Counted from the stretch's first letter, positions 1-14,683 are shown. The stretch is DNA of 64,000 nt from Fistularia commersonii (GCA_037954325.1 JBBMNZ010000035.1:10361501-10425500); one strand, 5' to 3'. Program-made: numbers and translations. The notes: generated from the letters alone by a model not told the origin.

Positions 1-409
1 ATCAGCATAGTCAATTCATTTGCATTAACTGATTTCTACTGTCCGCACAGTTAGCTATTGCTGTTAGAACATCAAAATAATCATACTAAAATTTGGATTT
101 CCACCACAATCAACAAAGATCACTAGTTACAAGGGGGCTTCAATAGAAAATCATTCATTCCTTCAAAAAACAGGCTGTTTTTTTTTTTTATTCTTTAGAA
201 CATTGAGATATAGGAAATGTGAAAACAACCAACAAAAAAAAAAGATGGGTATACTTGTCATAGTAGTGTGTGGTTTTGTGGCAAATATAGGCAAGATTTC
301 TTTTGTACTCTACCCTTCAAACATAACAGGTAATGTAGAGTTGTTACAGAGGTCTGGCTGGACAAATATATGAAGAAAAGCTATCTTGAAAGTAGACATA
401 CAAATATAC

Positions 410-2679
410 CTGTCCAAGCTCCACCATTAATTCACAGTATCGCTGAAGTTGTCCCAGTCTCAGATAGATATCTGCTGCTTCTTTCAGGCGCTCTTCTTTA
501 CTGGGAGCTCCAATGCCTCCTCCAAACTTTGACATCTTGACTATAGTGAGCTCCTGGGCCTCTGACTGTGACAGCAGGCAATACAAAAGCAGAAAGTGAT
601 AGTGAAGAGACATCTGACATATAAAATTCCAACTTAAAAATCACAATATTAAAGACAGATGCCGATACAGTTTAAATGTAATGATTGCAAAAACAATATA
701 GCAAGGTCTAAACATAAATGATTTCATTGGCTCACCAATAATCAATAATAATAACCAGGCTTAAGTAATAAAATACTTTAAAATTACTTTCAGAATTGCT
801 TCAAAATAATTGGTAAAAGTGGAACTGTAATAATGCTCATTTTCCACAGTACATTTGTGTTGCATATGTGATGTTTGTTAAGCCCTGTCACTGAGTTACT
901 AAATGCATCTCTGTTCTGACACAAGGAATCTCACCGTTTTAAACTTAAGTAGGTGCTTCATGTGCATCACTCCCTTGCTGTAGCTGCTTGGGAGCAGTGA
1001 GTCATCCTGACCATTAATGACTGACACCAAGTCCCACAGGTTACTGCTGCCGCCTGGTGGCTATCAGAAAACATACAGTAAATATATAAATATGCATATA
1101 CAGTGCATATACAGTATATACACAAGTGTGTGCATACATACAGAATTTACATATGTATATACATATTTGCGTTATTTTATTTAAAACATTACATTTCAAA
1201 TAAAAAATTAAAGTAGGATAAAAATAGGATTTGTCCAGAAGAGGCTTATGATTTTTGTTATTACTTTTTAGTACTGAGTTTAATTTGGATTTGATTTTAT
1301 GTGGGGTTTTTTGTACACAGGGTTTTATTTATACTAGAAAATAAAACAGGAATTACAAGCTCCTCATATTCAGCTGTAGTGCTGCGGCCAGTGCACTCAA
1401 AGTTCTGACTAATTTCTGTTATCAGTTAAAAAACTGTGTATGAGATTCAAAATCATTCATAATTTATTATCCAAACAAGAATTAGTTTGTAGGTCAAAAG
1501 TATATTCATAAACACAAAAATATAACAAAAGTCTTCCCTGCAACAGCATAAGTTTGTGTTTTTTTTTTTTCTTCCTTGCTGTGTAATTCCATGTTAAGTG
1601 AAATAATTACATTTACATCTTAAAATGCTGTTTTGGCTGATTACATTATTATGACAAGATCCATATAGGTTCTCGTATAACATTCCTCTCAGCACGGGGA
1701 ATTTATTTTGTGCTTGAATCCCTCAACTGACTTTATGCTTGAATCTGACAAAAAGCAAGTTTGAAATCAAAAGTAGAATGTTATTTTTTTCAGGGCCTTA
1801 TTATTGTTTGATGATGACTAACTAAGACTGTCTCTCATTTTCTCTCTCTCACCTGCACATACAGTACACTCACTCGCCCTCTCACACAAACACACACACA
1901 AACCTCTCTCATTTTTATGAATTACAAATGTCATTTGTATAGTTCTGTTTGAATAGAGTGCCTGGCAGGACTCTGAATGATACGTTCTCAAGAGCACTCA
2001 GAAGTGCAAAATAAATTTATAATTGCAGCACCATATTACAAAGCCCAAATAAGGTAACACACAATGTTAACATGTAGCAGGTACCGAAAAGCATTCGGAG
2101 AACCACAGGAGCTTCTTGGCTGTGATGTCTCCGCTGAGTTTATCAAGCTCCTGTTTGATGTCCCTTGACACTTTGCCACAAAGCAGTGGTGGCGAGCCAG
2201 GAACCATTGCTATGTCTGCTTGGAAACATGATCAGCATTGTTAAGCAAAGGTATAGAACACAATCAACTACTAAACACGGAGTCTGATTACCAGTGTTTC
2301 CTATGATCTTCTCCCACGGCTGACTGGTGAGGATGTTTAGAAGCAGAGGGGAGATGAGGGGAGTCAGAGACCACAACCTCACAGTACTGTCTCTGCTGCA
2401 GCTGGCCATTGTGAATGGACGACTCTGATGACATGTTAGGCCTATGAATATCAAATTTACCATCAACATAATTTACTACAATAACATTAGGGCTGGGTAA
2501 TATAAAATACAAAAAAATATTGAAAAGAGGACCTCTAGATACAGTGATATCTGCCATTACTGCAAGTTCCACTTATAGATTACATATCAACCATTCAAAA
2601 GGGAAATCAGGGTCAGGGTGTGGACACACTGCACCAATAAAAAAAATATATATACATATATATATATACAGAGAGAGAG

Positions 2680-2742
<63 letters not shown>

Positions 2743-5294
2743 TTTAATTTTAAAAATTGGAAAAAGGTTTTCTTGCTGTTGAAAATTTTTTCATCAAAAT
2801 TTGTCATGATACTTTTTGTAAAAATTCTAAGCAATTTTCACATGACTGTTTCCTGGAAATTATGTCTATCTTTGAGGTACTAAATTTTGGATTTATGCAT
2901 ATTTCTTTTGACAATTTGTCAAAAGTGTTCCTGAGTCTCAGGAAATCAACTGCAAATTATTTTTTTACTGCCCATTAATGTTTTCTGATTTTAAAGAATT
3001 GTGCTGATTTTTGCATCACACCATCTCTGATATGACCCATCCATCCATCTTCCCCAGCTTATCCTGAATCGGTTCGCGGGGGTTCGCGCTTCAGCAACTT
3101 CAGCCCCAGAAATAGGTCTGTCCGCTCCAGAGTCCCCTTGCTCTGCCTCTTCATTGGAAGGCGTTTCAACAGAGTTGAGGAGGTCTCGGAAGTATTCCTG
3201 CCACCGATCTACAACATCTCGAGTTGAGGGGAGCAGCGCCCCGCTCCCACTGTACATAGTGTTGACAGAGCACTGCTTCCAACTCCTGAGCCACCAGATG
3301 GTGGGCCAGAATTTCTGAACTGTTGTTGGGTGCATAGCCAAAAACAAGTCGGAACCCATCACCCCACCTGAAGGGAGGCTACCCTCTCGTCCACTGGGTT
3401 GAATCCCAATGTGCAGGTGGTGGGCAATCAATATGCCCCCACCTGTCCGGGGCCTCTCACCGGGGGCAACTCCAGAATGAAAAAAGAGTCCAGCCCCTCC
3501 CGAAAAGCCAGGTTCCAGACCATACACTGTGCGTCGAGGTGAGTCCGATTATATCTAGTTTGAATCTCTCAGCACCAGCTCGGGCTCCTTCCCCACCAGA
3601 GAGGTAACATTCCATGTTCCAAGAGCCAGGTTCTGCAGCCGAGGATCGGACCACCAAGGTACCCTGCTCCAGCTACCGCCCGGCTCACACTGCACCCAAA
3701 CCCCATCCCCAGGCCTGGCTCTGGGGAGGTGACCCGCATCCGGGCAAGGGAAAACTAGGTCCAATGATTGTCTTCTGAACCACACTTTGTATGGTCCCTC
3801 ACCAGGGACCTGTTTGCCCATGGTGAGCCTTCTGGAGGCATAAAGCCCCCGACAACATAGCACCACAGTAAGGTGGCAACTCACAGAGGGGTCTGACTTG
3901 ACCCATACATACATAAAACTGTAAATAAATATATTTTGTAATACATACATCAAAAATGAATTCAAAAATATGTGTTTCTATGGGATCTTATTGGCATTGG
4001 TCTGATGCATTCATTAAATGAGTCTGAATAACTGGTCTTTGCACCTGTTTGAATCTTGTCTAGTATGAGTATTGCAGGAGATATGGCAAGTTTTATGATC
4101 TCACAGACACAGACTGACTATCTGAATATGTTGTAATGGGGTTATGAAACTTTCTTGCATGTTATTTTAGTCAACAGCAGGTCATGTTTAATTAATGTGC
4201 CGTCATGTAACTGACTTTAGGTCCGTCATATAAGGCTATCTTACCATACACGTCAGCTCCATGATCATAAACTGCATCTAGACAAGCGCCATTTCTTGTA
4301 TCCCAAACTCTGATTGTGTAATCCCAAGAACCTTAAAACCACACACAAACACAGTAATGTAATTTAACCATTTATAATAGAGCCATAAGAAACAAGAACA
4401 TTCAACCACTGACACACTATCAGTTTCAGCATTGATGTCAATATTACATGTGTCTTTGACAAGAAGAGAAGAGATCCTGAAATAATAACTACATTTAAAG
4501 TCCAACCTATCAAGCAAATATCTTTCCTTATATGAGCTGTGGTGGTAGATGGACAGTTTTCCAAAGTAACTGATCAAAATGTAATATTTTTGATAGCTCA
4601 CAAAAAGCTTATTTTGAAGGGTGGAGCAGGGTATTTGAAAGATGGTGCAGAATATATTTTGAGATTACCCAAAATATCCAGTACACTAGTGTGAAATGGA
4701 CGTTTGAACCATCTGCATCCCACATATGTAGAATCAATGGCCTTTACAGTGCAGAAGGTAACATATATTTTAAACTTAATATATTTAATGAGTTTTTTAA
4801 ATGAGTCTTTCATGAATTTCAAGCTGAACATTATTAACGGTACAGTATATATTAATACAAAAGACAGAAATCATGTTTTGACTGATATTGGCAGCCAGTA
4901 ACTGACAAAACAACAAGATGGAAAAACATATACCAGTCTGACGTCAACAACACAACAAGATTATGGTATCACATGTAGGGTGAGGTGTTGCACTTATCTT
5001 CAGACTCAGTTTTGCCTCCAGCTGATAACATGATATAATCAGTCACATATTCTAAGGAGTGCCTAATGTTTTGTAACAGCAGCTGTCACACCCCTTGAAG
5101 CAAGTTCAATGCAAGGAGAAGAAAACCGAGATCCCTACCTGAAATTAGGAGATAAGGAACCTCTGTGTTCCACATTAGCCCTCTGACTGGAGCAGTGTGA
5201 CCACTCAGCACATTGATGCATGCGTCCTGTGTGTAATCCCATACACGTACAGTGCTGTGCACGTGGGCACACACACACACAAATACACACACAT

Positions 5295-5325
<31 letters not shown>

Positions 5326-8300
5326 AACCCACCCCCACCCCCCACCACACACACACAGAGCATTCATTTAGTATTCCTTTTTCTAAATACAATACAGGTA
5401 TGTATATATTCAATTTATGAGATCGACTTTTACATTCATAGTGTAACATTATTTACATCATTAATTGTGCATCATCATGATTCATCATTAATTATCCCTG
5501 CGATAGTAGCACTTTCTTGGTCTGCTTATTAAAATGTTTAATAGAAACTGAGAAGCTAGGCAGGGATGTATTGTGGACAGCAGTCAATTGTCCAGCCATA
5601 AATGTATTTCAATAACCTGTGTGGCCAAATGATGATGTTAAAAAACATGATAGACAGAATAGACTAGACCCTGAAAATATGGAAAAAAAAATGCAATATT
5701 GACATCTTCAGAAGCCTGCTTTTAGATAGCTGAATACACAATAAAGGGTATAATGTGCTAATTACTTGGTCAGTTACTTGTAACTATTAAGAAATGTCTC
5801 CCACAAAAATTCCTTTTTGATTTTTGATTGAATCTTCCTTTACATTTGGATGATTTCTTGCAGACATTTACCAGTAGGTTTTCATTTTTAACTTCATTCT
5901 AATTTTAAGTTGTTGTTTTTTTAGGATTTTTAAGTAAGTTTTTAAGTTTGCTTTCATTTCAAAGATAAATATTTGCACATTTAAGTAATATAAGTTCACA
6001 ATGATATTGAAAACTACCACATAATTCACAGAGGGAAAAAAACATATTGAGCAAATGAACCAAATTTTGCTAAGAAAGTAAAGAACGCCATAAACAAACA
6101 AAAAATCACAATTAAGTATGATACCAGTTTTACAATATTTATTTCTTCAGCAACTCTGGATTCAGGCAGTTTGGTCATAGTCATGGGGCTGGGACATTAA
6201 AATCATGTCCAATGTTTGAAACTGCTGAATCCATTAAGTGCAGATGGAGTTATGATCTTAAACAGCATGATTGGTTGAGAAAAAGGAGAAGGATACTGGT
6301 CTGACAAAAGAATGATTTTTTAACGTCTATTTGATATGTGATGACATGAGTTACCATTAAACGCAGGCTTAAAACTGGTAAAATGTATCCACCTAAGTTT
6401 TGTATAAGAGCCTGAAAAGACATAATAATGCACCTTTGTTCTGCCCCTTCACTTACCCATCATCTGATCCAGAACACAATATTCCTTCTCGGAGTGGGGA
6501 CCAGCGGACATGGAATACCTTGGCTAGGTGACCGGTAAAGACTTTCAGAGGCTGGTCAGAGCTGGTTGCCAGGTAATAGACACGGACATTTTTATCCTCA
6601 CACCCAGTTGCAATCATGTCCCTACAAAGACAAAATGTACTAATTATGTGAAGACTTGATAGCAATTATTATAAACAGTATGCAGTCACAATATGAGCTG
6701 TACAATTTGGAGCATTAATAATACACTACATAGAAACAGATTTTTGACTAAAATATCACAATATTGGTTTATGTGTGGAAAAATCACATCAGACGAAACC
6801 CTAATACAATGAAAGAGTGCCTCTAGGAAAACTAGGACTTAATTCCACTTTACTAAAGTGCTTATGAAAGTTAAAGCTACATGAAGAGACTTTAAGAAAC
6901 ATATCGGTCTGACATAGCTCAAATCATCAGTTTTTAATTTAGTCTAAAAGCATTAATAATTGTTGGTGATATTACCTTAGTAGTAATTATTCATTTTTAT
7001 TTGATAATTTGTATTTAATTTCTGTTCTTTCTTTTAAAATAAGTTCAGTTGATTTGCTAGATTGTTTTTTATGAATATTTTTTTTCTAAATTAAATAAAT
7101 AGTTTTGTCAGAGTTCTGCCAGAAAACTATCTGAGCATGGATTGTAAGTTGTATATCAAAATGTTTAAGCTTTACAAATAAAGTTTTGTTTAATTATTCT
7201 CCTGTCTTTGACGAGTAAAACATGTAATTGTGTTTAGTTATACTTTTGATTATATTGAACATATAAAAAGGGCATCTCACTTATTGTTCTGGCTCCAATC
7301 ACAGCCAAAAACAGCTGCCGGATGTTTGTACTTATGAAGGATTTTACCATCAATGGTACGGATTATACTGTTGGGAGAAAAAGTATATCTCTGCAAAACG
7401 TTTTCATGACAATAGAATCACTCAAAGATTCAGGATAGACTGCAACATACCAGAAACCATCCCCACTACAGGTCGCAATCCTCTTAGAGTCTTTATGGCT
7501 CCATGATATACAGAATATACCATTTTTACCATGCTTGAAAAGAAAAGAGGGAGTCACCATTCAGGCAATTTTGCAGGCTTATTGGTTCGCAAAGACAATA
7601 ACAGACCATTTTCCTGACTATCTCTCTGACATTAACCCTCATATTATGTTAAGGGTCAATTTGACCCATTGGGTCAATGGGTGAAATGGGTCAAATTGAC
7701 CCTTAACATAATAAGAGGGTTAAATAGCAGGTAAACATGGTTTTACACTACAATTAATTCATCAATGAAGGTTCTGGTAATTTAACAAAGCCCCTCTTAA
7801 TTAACTCAGTATAATTTGTTTCCCACTATTTAATGTCAAAATGTCTCTAATGTATCAGGTTACTTTTGCTTTTGCTGTATGTTACCCACATCACTTGGGA
7901 GGACAGAGGCAAAATTAACAATTCACAAAAGGTCTGATGATAGAAATGGCTTTACCAAGTGTGCAAAATAATAAACTGCACAGCACATCATTCAAACAGT
8001 GAATACTACAAGAATATTAACTGCATGCAATAGCACTATATGCTTTCTCTAGTTATGCAGTTGCACGATTTTATAGCATCGGAGGGTGATTAAAACCTCA
8101 TTGAAACGCATGATGATCTTTCCTTTCCGGACATCCCAGATAAAAGCTCCATTACGAGACGTTGCGCCCGCGATGCAGTTAAGATCTCCTAAGAAAAAAA
8201 ATCCCAAAACAAAGACAAAAGGTTAGTCATTTTTAAGCAGATGAAGACCTGATAACGTTCTAATGCTGAAATACTGATGATGAGACGGTAATTTTATGCT

Positions 8301-9088
8301 GAGACAGTTCGGTTATTAAAAGGACAAAGTTGAATCACTGTAACCACCCCTTCAGCGAACACCCGAAAGGAGAAGAAGAGAAAGAAGAACAATAGTTGTT
8401 AAAAGCATAATTTTAATTACCAAGAATCAATAGCAGGATTCTAAGTTATGCATAATAATCCATTCATTATTTAGATGAAATAGCTAGAAATATTTGGGTT
8501 GGCGCTCAAATATCTGTTACCAACATTTAAGCTGGGCCTGGGAAACAATTCAATATCAGCATTTATCTAGGTACTGTACTGTATTCTCTTTTTTTAATAT
8601 CAAATATAAGAATACACGATTACAAATCCAGACAGGAATCTTTGTCTCATAAAAATTAAAAAAAACTTTGATTTACCCCCTTAAAAAATCTGCAAAACAT
8701 TCCCTGATTAAATATTCCCAAATCTAGATTTAGGAAGCTCAGAAATTACAATTAAATCACTGACAAATTACCTACGAATCACCAAACAAGTCAGAAAAAT
8801 GACAAAGGATAAATGAGAAAGTACATCAAACAATGTACCCAGCAAGAATTTCTTATTATGATGATATAGATTTCACCTCAGTGTTGCTGTGTCAGATTTC
8901 CTTTATTGAAATGCTTACAAAAGGCTCATGTATGCTGCTGAAGGATTCTTGTGGAGTTCCTCAGAGCAGTGGTATGATGGAAACTGGCAAGATTTAGTCA
9001 TAAAGGAGGGATATCAAAATCAACTACACATTTAACTTGATGCAGGATTAGTATAGGCCTATGAGTGTTTGATATGGCAAGGATTTTA

Positions 9089-9135
<47 letters not shown>

Positions 9136-12100
9136 GAAATACAATAATATCATCTTTTCGGCATATAATATGAGAATGTGAGAATGAGGGAGACAAAACT
9201 CTGTGCAATACCCTGTAAAAAGATGTGGTCTGAACTGTGTAAATGTAGTCTTTTGGTATTTTGGGAGTGGTTAATGTACCTGGAGCCCAGGACAGTGAAT
9301 AGACCACTCCTTCATTGCCAGGTGATGTATAAACAGCTGTCAGTGTATTTGTGTCCCAGATTTTGATTGTGCCATCAAAACTAGCTGTGGCCAATAAATT
9401 TGGGTCATCAGGCTTAAACTTGCAGTCAAAGATGGTTTCTACATGACCCTGAAAACAGACAAAGACATATCCAAAATATTTTATTGTAACAAATGCAACA
9501 TTTCAAATCAAAAAAATGCACACAGTAGGGCTTGTTTTTATATTGAATTAGTCACTTCATACCAGGTCTCGTAGGAATTCCCACTTCTTTGCCCCCATGT
9601 CATAGAGTCCAACCCCTCCATCCATAAAACAGCAGACTGCATGACCCGGAGGCAGTGAGAAGGAGTGGTTTTGTGACAGGGATGGAGGTGGCACTGCCTC
9701 ACTGGTAGAACTTGTATGCTGACTTTTGCTGGGAGAACAAGAAGTCTGAGCTACAAAGAGAGACAAGGGTGTAAACATAAAGCAAAAATACCTAATCTAA
9801 TGAAAAAAAAAAACTGACAATTAATAACACCCAGTCGATCACATGAAGAAGTGCAGTATTTTTTCTTCAGAATGTGTCGACCTGCTTTATACCCAAGAAG
9901 GATACATACAATATCAAAACTACCCATGACAGATTTCCTTTTGTTTTGTGTATTTCTGCCTTAAGAGTTGGAACAAATCAGTGGATGAGGATTTTTGGAC
10001 TAAACTGATCTAGCAGCCACTGTGACATATCTTTCTGATGTTTACTTGGTCTGATGACATTTGTTTTGAATCTGACCTTTCTTTGCCAGAGGAGAGTTGA
10101 GGACATGTAAAGCATGAAATCCAGTCTTCTTCAGTTTAAAGCTGTCAAGAGGAGTAGAGCGAGATACATTCCATACCCTCAACACACCAACCTGTGAGTC
10201 TGACAGAGACAGGGATAAAACCTAATTATGTACTTTGCACTTAAAGAAACTTTTACTCATGTTAATGTGTCACATTTTTTCAAGAAAGGAGACATAGCCT
10301 TACATTAAAGTCATCATTTTCTGAACATAAAATCATATTAGAAACATACATAAAGTTTTGAGAAAATTGTTTCACTAATTCTCTTGAGCTAGAGAATTAG
10401 TAAGGGGAAATTTTGATCTAGTCTACTGCTTTAGACAAAACTAGCCTGTAAAAATCTAGGCACATGGCTCATATTACAATTTTAATAAAGCCCTTTATTT
10501 TGTCACATTCATTCATACAGACAGCAAAACATCAGCGAAAATTGACCACCACATTAAACCCATCATGGATGAACCATGACCAGTAGGTAGCCGCTTAGCA
10601 GTACCAGGGGAGCAGTTGGAGTTCAGTGTCTTGATCAACAACACTTTTACAGGCTAGGAAAAGCACAGGAATTTAACCAACAATGTTAAAAAAGATGACC
10701 GCTCTTACCCCAATGCCCCCCTCCATTTCCAAAAAAGCTAACACTACAATATGATATTATGATATTTATGCCAGGTGATCTAATGGTAAAGTTGATATAA
10801 ACACAAATGCAGAAGAAAGTAAAGAGTACTAGCTTTATTCTGTCATGAAAAATGATGGCAGACCCTCATCAAATATTGGCAGGTAGATATAGCGTGTCAA
10901 TATGGTTATCTGTTCATAAATCAGACCTGGAGATGTTTTAATTGTGATTTTGATCAGAGTGAGCAAGAGTTACTGTATACACAGGTATGATTGCTGTCCC
11001 CTGTGTTTATGGTAAGAGTGATTTCCTCTCCACAGGTTTAGACCACCTCATACCAAACAGAAATATGGGCCCAAAGAGCCTGCCAGCCAATGTGGGACAT
11101 ATGAGACAGGTAAATCCAAATGACTAGTGTCAGCCCTGTAGATACAAGGGTCCAATGTTTTTGGCAAATGTTTTGACTAACTGTAAAGGATAATTCATAA
11201 TTCATGCACACATTCCATAGTCAGCATCAACCCATATTTTATGGCTTTACCTCCAGTGATAAACATGCCTGGTGCAGAGGGGACCCAGGCAAGACACTGA
11301 ACTGATGCAGCAGCTGAGGGGAAGCAAAAAGACGTGATACAAGCCAAGGCCTCACTGTCCACTAGCCGGATGCCATTGTGAAGGTTAGACACTGTGAAAG
11401 AGGGAAAACAGTGTTAAACATCATTTTGTTAAATTTTTGTTAAAAAAATCATATTTTTTAGTTCAACAATGATCTTCATTTTAATGTTGATTACATATGT
11501 TCAATATCAAAGTGGTTTGTATCAATACAACTGTTCAGTGTCAACAATCTAGTTTCACCCAGACTCTAACTAATAAAATAATTGTTGCAGTACATCATAA
11601 AAATGATTGTGTATTATTAGTGCTTCATCATTACTTATTTATAAGTATAGGAATAGAATGTTACTATTTTGTCCTACCTAATAAATATTCAGCTGACAAA
11701 GGGTCCCATTCCAGAGCACTGATTGGGTCTTCTTCATCTGTCCCTTCTAAAGACTCTGGACGTAGCACATGCTTTTGACTTTTACAGCCTGAAAGAGAAG
11801 ACAGGCAGTTAGTAGAGGTAGCTGTTGCAGACATATCACCCTGTTTACCTGAACATAGGCTCAGTTGTGCATGTCAGGGCTACAATTCAAGTATTGAATA
11901 TCAGTCAGATAGAACTTGTGAAAAACAACTCTACCTGGCTGAAAAATAGACAAGCTTCCATCTGTGTGTCCAAATACCAGTTTGCCCTTTTTGTTGGGGT
12001 GCCATCTGAAGAGACAGATGTCAGACAGGAAAGAATGGGCATCTTTATGCACAGTTACCCCAGGATCAGGACCCCCGTAGAGCCAAATGTAAAGCGGACC

Positions 12101-12943
12101 ACGCTGTGAGACAAATGCCATGCCATCAGCTGAGTTCCAGCACCAGCTTACTGACGCAGGGATCCCTGGGAACAAAGAGCAGTTATGATAATAGCACACA
12201 CAATGAATGATGATACAAGCCTCTGTGGATCCTATGTCTACCTTTAGTGTTGTCCAGCCGTGCAACAGTCTTTTGTTCTGCTACGTTCCACACAATGAGC
12301 AGGTTATCTGCAGAAGCTGATGCAAACAGGTCCGGGTTGTCGGGACACCAGCTGATGGCTGTTATGGTCTTCTTGTGCTCTGACATGATTGACCTTAACT
12401 TAAATTCATTGTATTGCTGATCCAACTACAGGATGGAGAACACATGCAGGAGATTTAGTGAAAGAAAATACACACAAAAAAAAAATCCTTCATCAGCTTT
12501 TATTTCCTGAGAAAATAATTTGGTGAAATCTGATAAATATGTGGCTATAGAAATTGATCTGAAATATTTTTCAGAATTTCTTTAGTTCATCGTTTTGTTT
12601 AAAGATAAATTAGGAGTGTGTACAATCAAGGGTATACTGACATTTTAGTACACTGAATTGCAGAATACTCATCAGAGTTTGAGAATACACATCATGCAAT
12701 GGTTTATTTATTCTTTTGATATTATAATCAAGACGTATTTATAAGTCAAGCATGCAATAATACATATAATGTTTCATATGACATTAGAAAATATGAAAGA
12801 AATGCTGGTTTAGAACTTACCTGATAAATGTATATGGCTAGAGTTGCACAGTAGGCAAAGCGGTCTCCACTTGCAGCACACACATCCTTATTCCAGGGCT
12901 GACAGCCTGCTGCCAGCAAGCCCACCTGTTTCACCTTGGCCAT
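410..12943 (-). CDS. wdr17: WD repeat-containing protein 17, N-terminal 18 coding exons (partial gene)
   Basis: Seen: coding exons on the minus strand, in transcript order, are 12943-12821, 12425-12242, 12165-11935, 11788-11678, 11391-11251, 10199-10077, 9750-9563, 9448-9280, 8188-8097, 7533-7451, 7367-7281, 6621-6457, 5254-5139, 4331-4245, 2441-2292, 2215-2085, 1060-935 and 565-410. All have AG/GT borders and the phases agree throughout, giving 2463 nt or 821 codons. Successive WD-type blades are visible (IVWNV, RVWNV, KIWDT, FIWDV, RVWDY, RLWSL), followed by the MSKFGGGIG stretch in the last exon. Family knowledge: this matches vertebrate WDR17 from its N-terminus, a WD40 propeller scaffold of poorly known function with a helical C-terminal half. 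That half lies beyond the left edge. The Met at 12943 is chosen because MAKVKQVGLLAAGCQPW aligns with the family start; three codons of the same exon lie upstream of it, so a non-coding or short first exon is expected near 14.4-15.8 kb. No inactivating change was seen. Confidence 0.96.
2670..2742. repeat. (GA)n microsatellite
   Basis: A nearly pure GA repeat preceded by a short AT-rich tract, in the wdr17 intron between exons 15 and 14. The Arg-Glu and Leu-Ser open frames across it are artefacts of the repeat. Confidence 0.95.
3034..3890 (-). mobile_element. Rex3-like RTE LINE relic, internally deleted
   Basis: On the minus strand this starts with the GC-rich leader and early ORF of Rex3 (the frame WNVTSLVGKEPELV near 3600) and then jumps to the middle of the ORF (DVVDRWQEYFRDLLN near 3200). 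It ends in a GATG-repeat tail at about 3034-3056, the known 3' signature of teleost Rex3. The endonuclease core and reverse transcriptase are missing and frames are broken, so it is dead. It sits in the wdr17 intron between exons 14 and 15. Confidence 0.85.
5262..5360. repeat. CA/TG microsatellite beside wdr17 exon 13
   Basis: Interrupted CA repeats with a C-rich interruption. In wdr17 pre-mRNA it reads as UG repeats and G runs lying immediately upstream of the exon 13 acceptor at 5254/5255. Confidence 0.95.
7632..7723. mobile_element. Short TTAA-flanked palindromic MITE
   Basis: An 84-bp core (7636-7719) begins CCCTCATATTATGTTAAG and ends with the inverse complement. The first 35 bases of each arm match at 34 positions. 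The core is bordered on both sides by TTAA (7632-7635 and 7720-7723), the target preferred by piggyBac and Kolobok transposases. It lies in a wdr17 intron between exons 10 and 9. Calling it a MITE is inference from the palindrome plus target duplication; no transposase is present. Confidence 0.75.
9097..9134. repeat. (AT)n microsatellite
   Basis: A TA dinucleotide run ending in a few CA units, in the wdr17 intron between exons 9 and 8. Confidence 0.9.
10555..10685. repeat. Dispersed repeat relic (LINE/SINE tail type)
   Basis: The stretch with GGGGAGCAGTTGGAGTTCAG and the following CTTGATCAA resembles the widespread fish repeat whose consensus includes 'gtgccttgctcaagggcac'. It is degenerate and lies in the wdr17 intron between exons 6 and 5. 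The exact family was not determined. Confidence 0.4.
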
Positions 12944-12949
12944 CTTCAC

Positions 12950-14683
12950 CTACAAACACACACACACAAATTAAGTTTTTGACTTGTGTGAAAATAGAAG
13001 AGTCTATGTCTATGCAACCGTACCCTTTTACTGTATGTGAACAATTATTTACAGAGATACTAATGAAGTATTGAACAGTGGTGTTAAATTTTATTTGATT
13101 GATTAAGTTGTATTTCCATCAACAAAAGCCAACAAAACTGAACAAGAAATTACATAAAGAATTGTCAAGCAATTGCCTTAAAATTAGCCGGATAATCACA
13201 TACATATCAGCAGACTAAATTTGATTTTCTTATATTTAGAAAATTTTAAGCTGATCAACAGCTAGTACATCAGAAATATTATCCAGGCACAAAAACATGA
13301 ATAGCAGCACTCTGGGTTCCTACAACATGACACAAACCCAAGCCCTCACTGCAAAAACTGCTCTAAGCACAAACTGTCACAGTTGGTCAGGACAGTTTGT
13401 GTTTACTATGGCATACACTAGAGCTAAAGCCACAGTAACAGCAGCAACACAGCTCAAACCCATTACAGAGACCCATAGTTGGAAGAGGATAAGATGATTA
13501 AAGAGACGGTGACGTGGGGAGAGGATTGCATTAATCTGCTCTGTGATTGGTGGCAAGTGCTGAGAGAATACTGTTTCTGTTGCCTACAATGTGTCTAAAT
13601 CCTGGTTTGTATTGCTTCTTGCAGTCTCTAAACATCCTGAATCATATATCTGTCTTTTCACCTAAATTCTTGTCTGGAATTGGGGTTCACAAGAAAACCC
13701 AGAGAACACAGTGAAGCAGCCTCCTCACAAGCAATAAAGAATGACAACTTTTTAACTTAATAAAAAATGCAATACAACCATGACACTCCCATACTGAACA
13801 TATCAAGATGGGGACCAATAGATTTATCACTCTAGAGTTCAGAATTAATTTATAAAAAAAATCCTGTAGTTGAACCAATTTCTGACCTTGAGGTTAAAAT
13901 CTATAGTGCACCATATAAATGATACATTTATCTTTGCTTGTCAACATATTTAATGATAGTCATCCCAACAGGATGAAAGCGTGTCAGTTGATTGGGGGAT
14001 TGATGGGAACTTTTCAGGTAATTTGATCTTGTTTTAAAGTAATTTCTCGTTGATTCTCAGGTTATAGGTTTGGTCATTCCAGGACATTTCTTTGATCATT
14101 TTTTGATCAAATGCTTTCCTGATTTCATGCTTATTATCGATGATTTTGATCATATCTAAACTATTTCCTACAGACATTTTTTTTCTCTACTGTTTTAGTC
14201 ACTTCCCATCAGTTAATATTTGAAAGTGACCGTGAATGTACTCATGGCATTTCCCCTTAAAAATGCAAACATACAACTGAAACAACCCTAATATATTGTT
14301 TCGTACATACTTTGTCTTTTTGATGTTCCTACATTTTAATTGAAACACAAGCGTTCAATCAATTCAGCACCATGGATAGCAGCCTTGTGAAATTTTCAGG
14401 TTAGACAAACTTACCTTGAAATGATCAAATTAAAGGACAACTCATTAAATAAAGTATCTAAAATCAAAGTAAAAGGCAAACAATTATGAAGCAGTTATAA
14501 GAAAATGAACAGGAAAATATTGGAGAAATGGAAATTAAAACATTTTTCAAAAATGGATGACAATTTTAAACTTTAGAGTGTTTTGTTGTTTAAATATGTA
14601 ATAACATGTAATTTTCCATTACCGAACAGTTTCTTTGACTTGTGTGAGAAAATTGTTCTAGATACCCTTATATTCAAGAAGCG

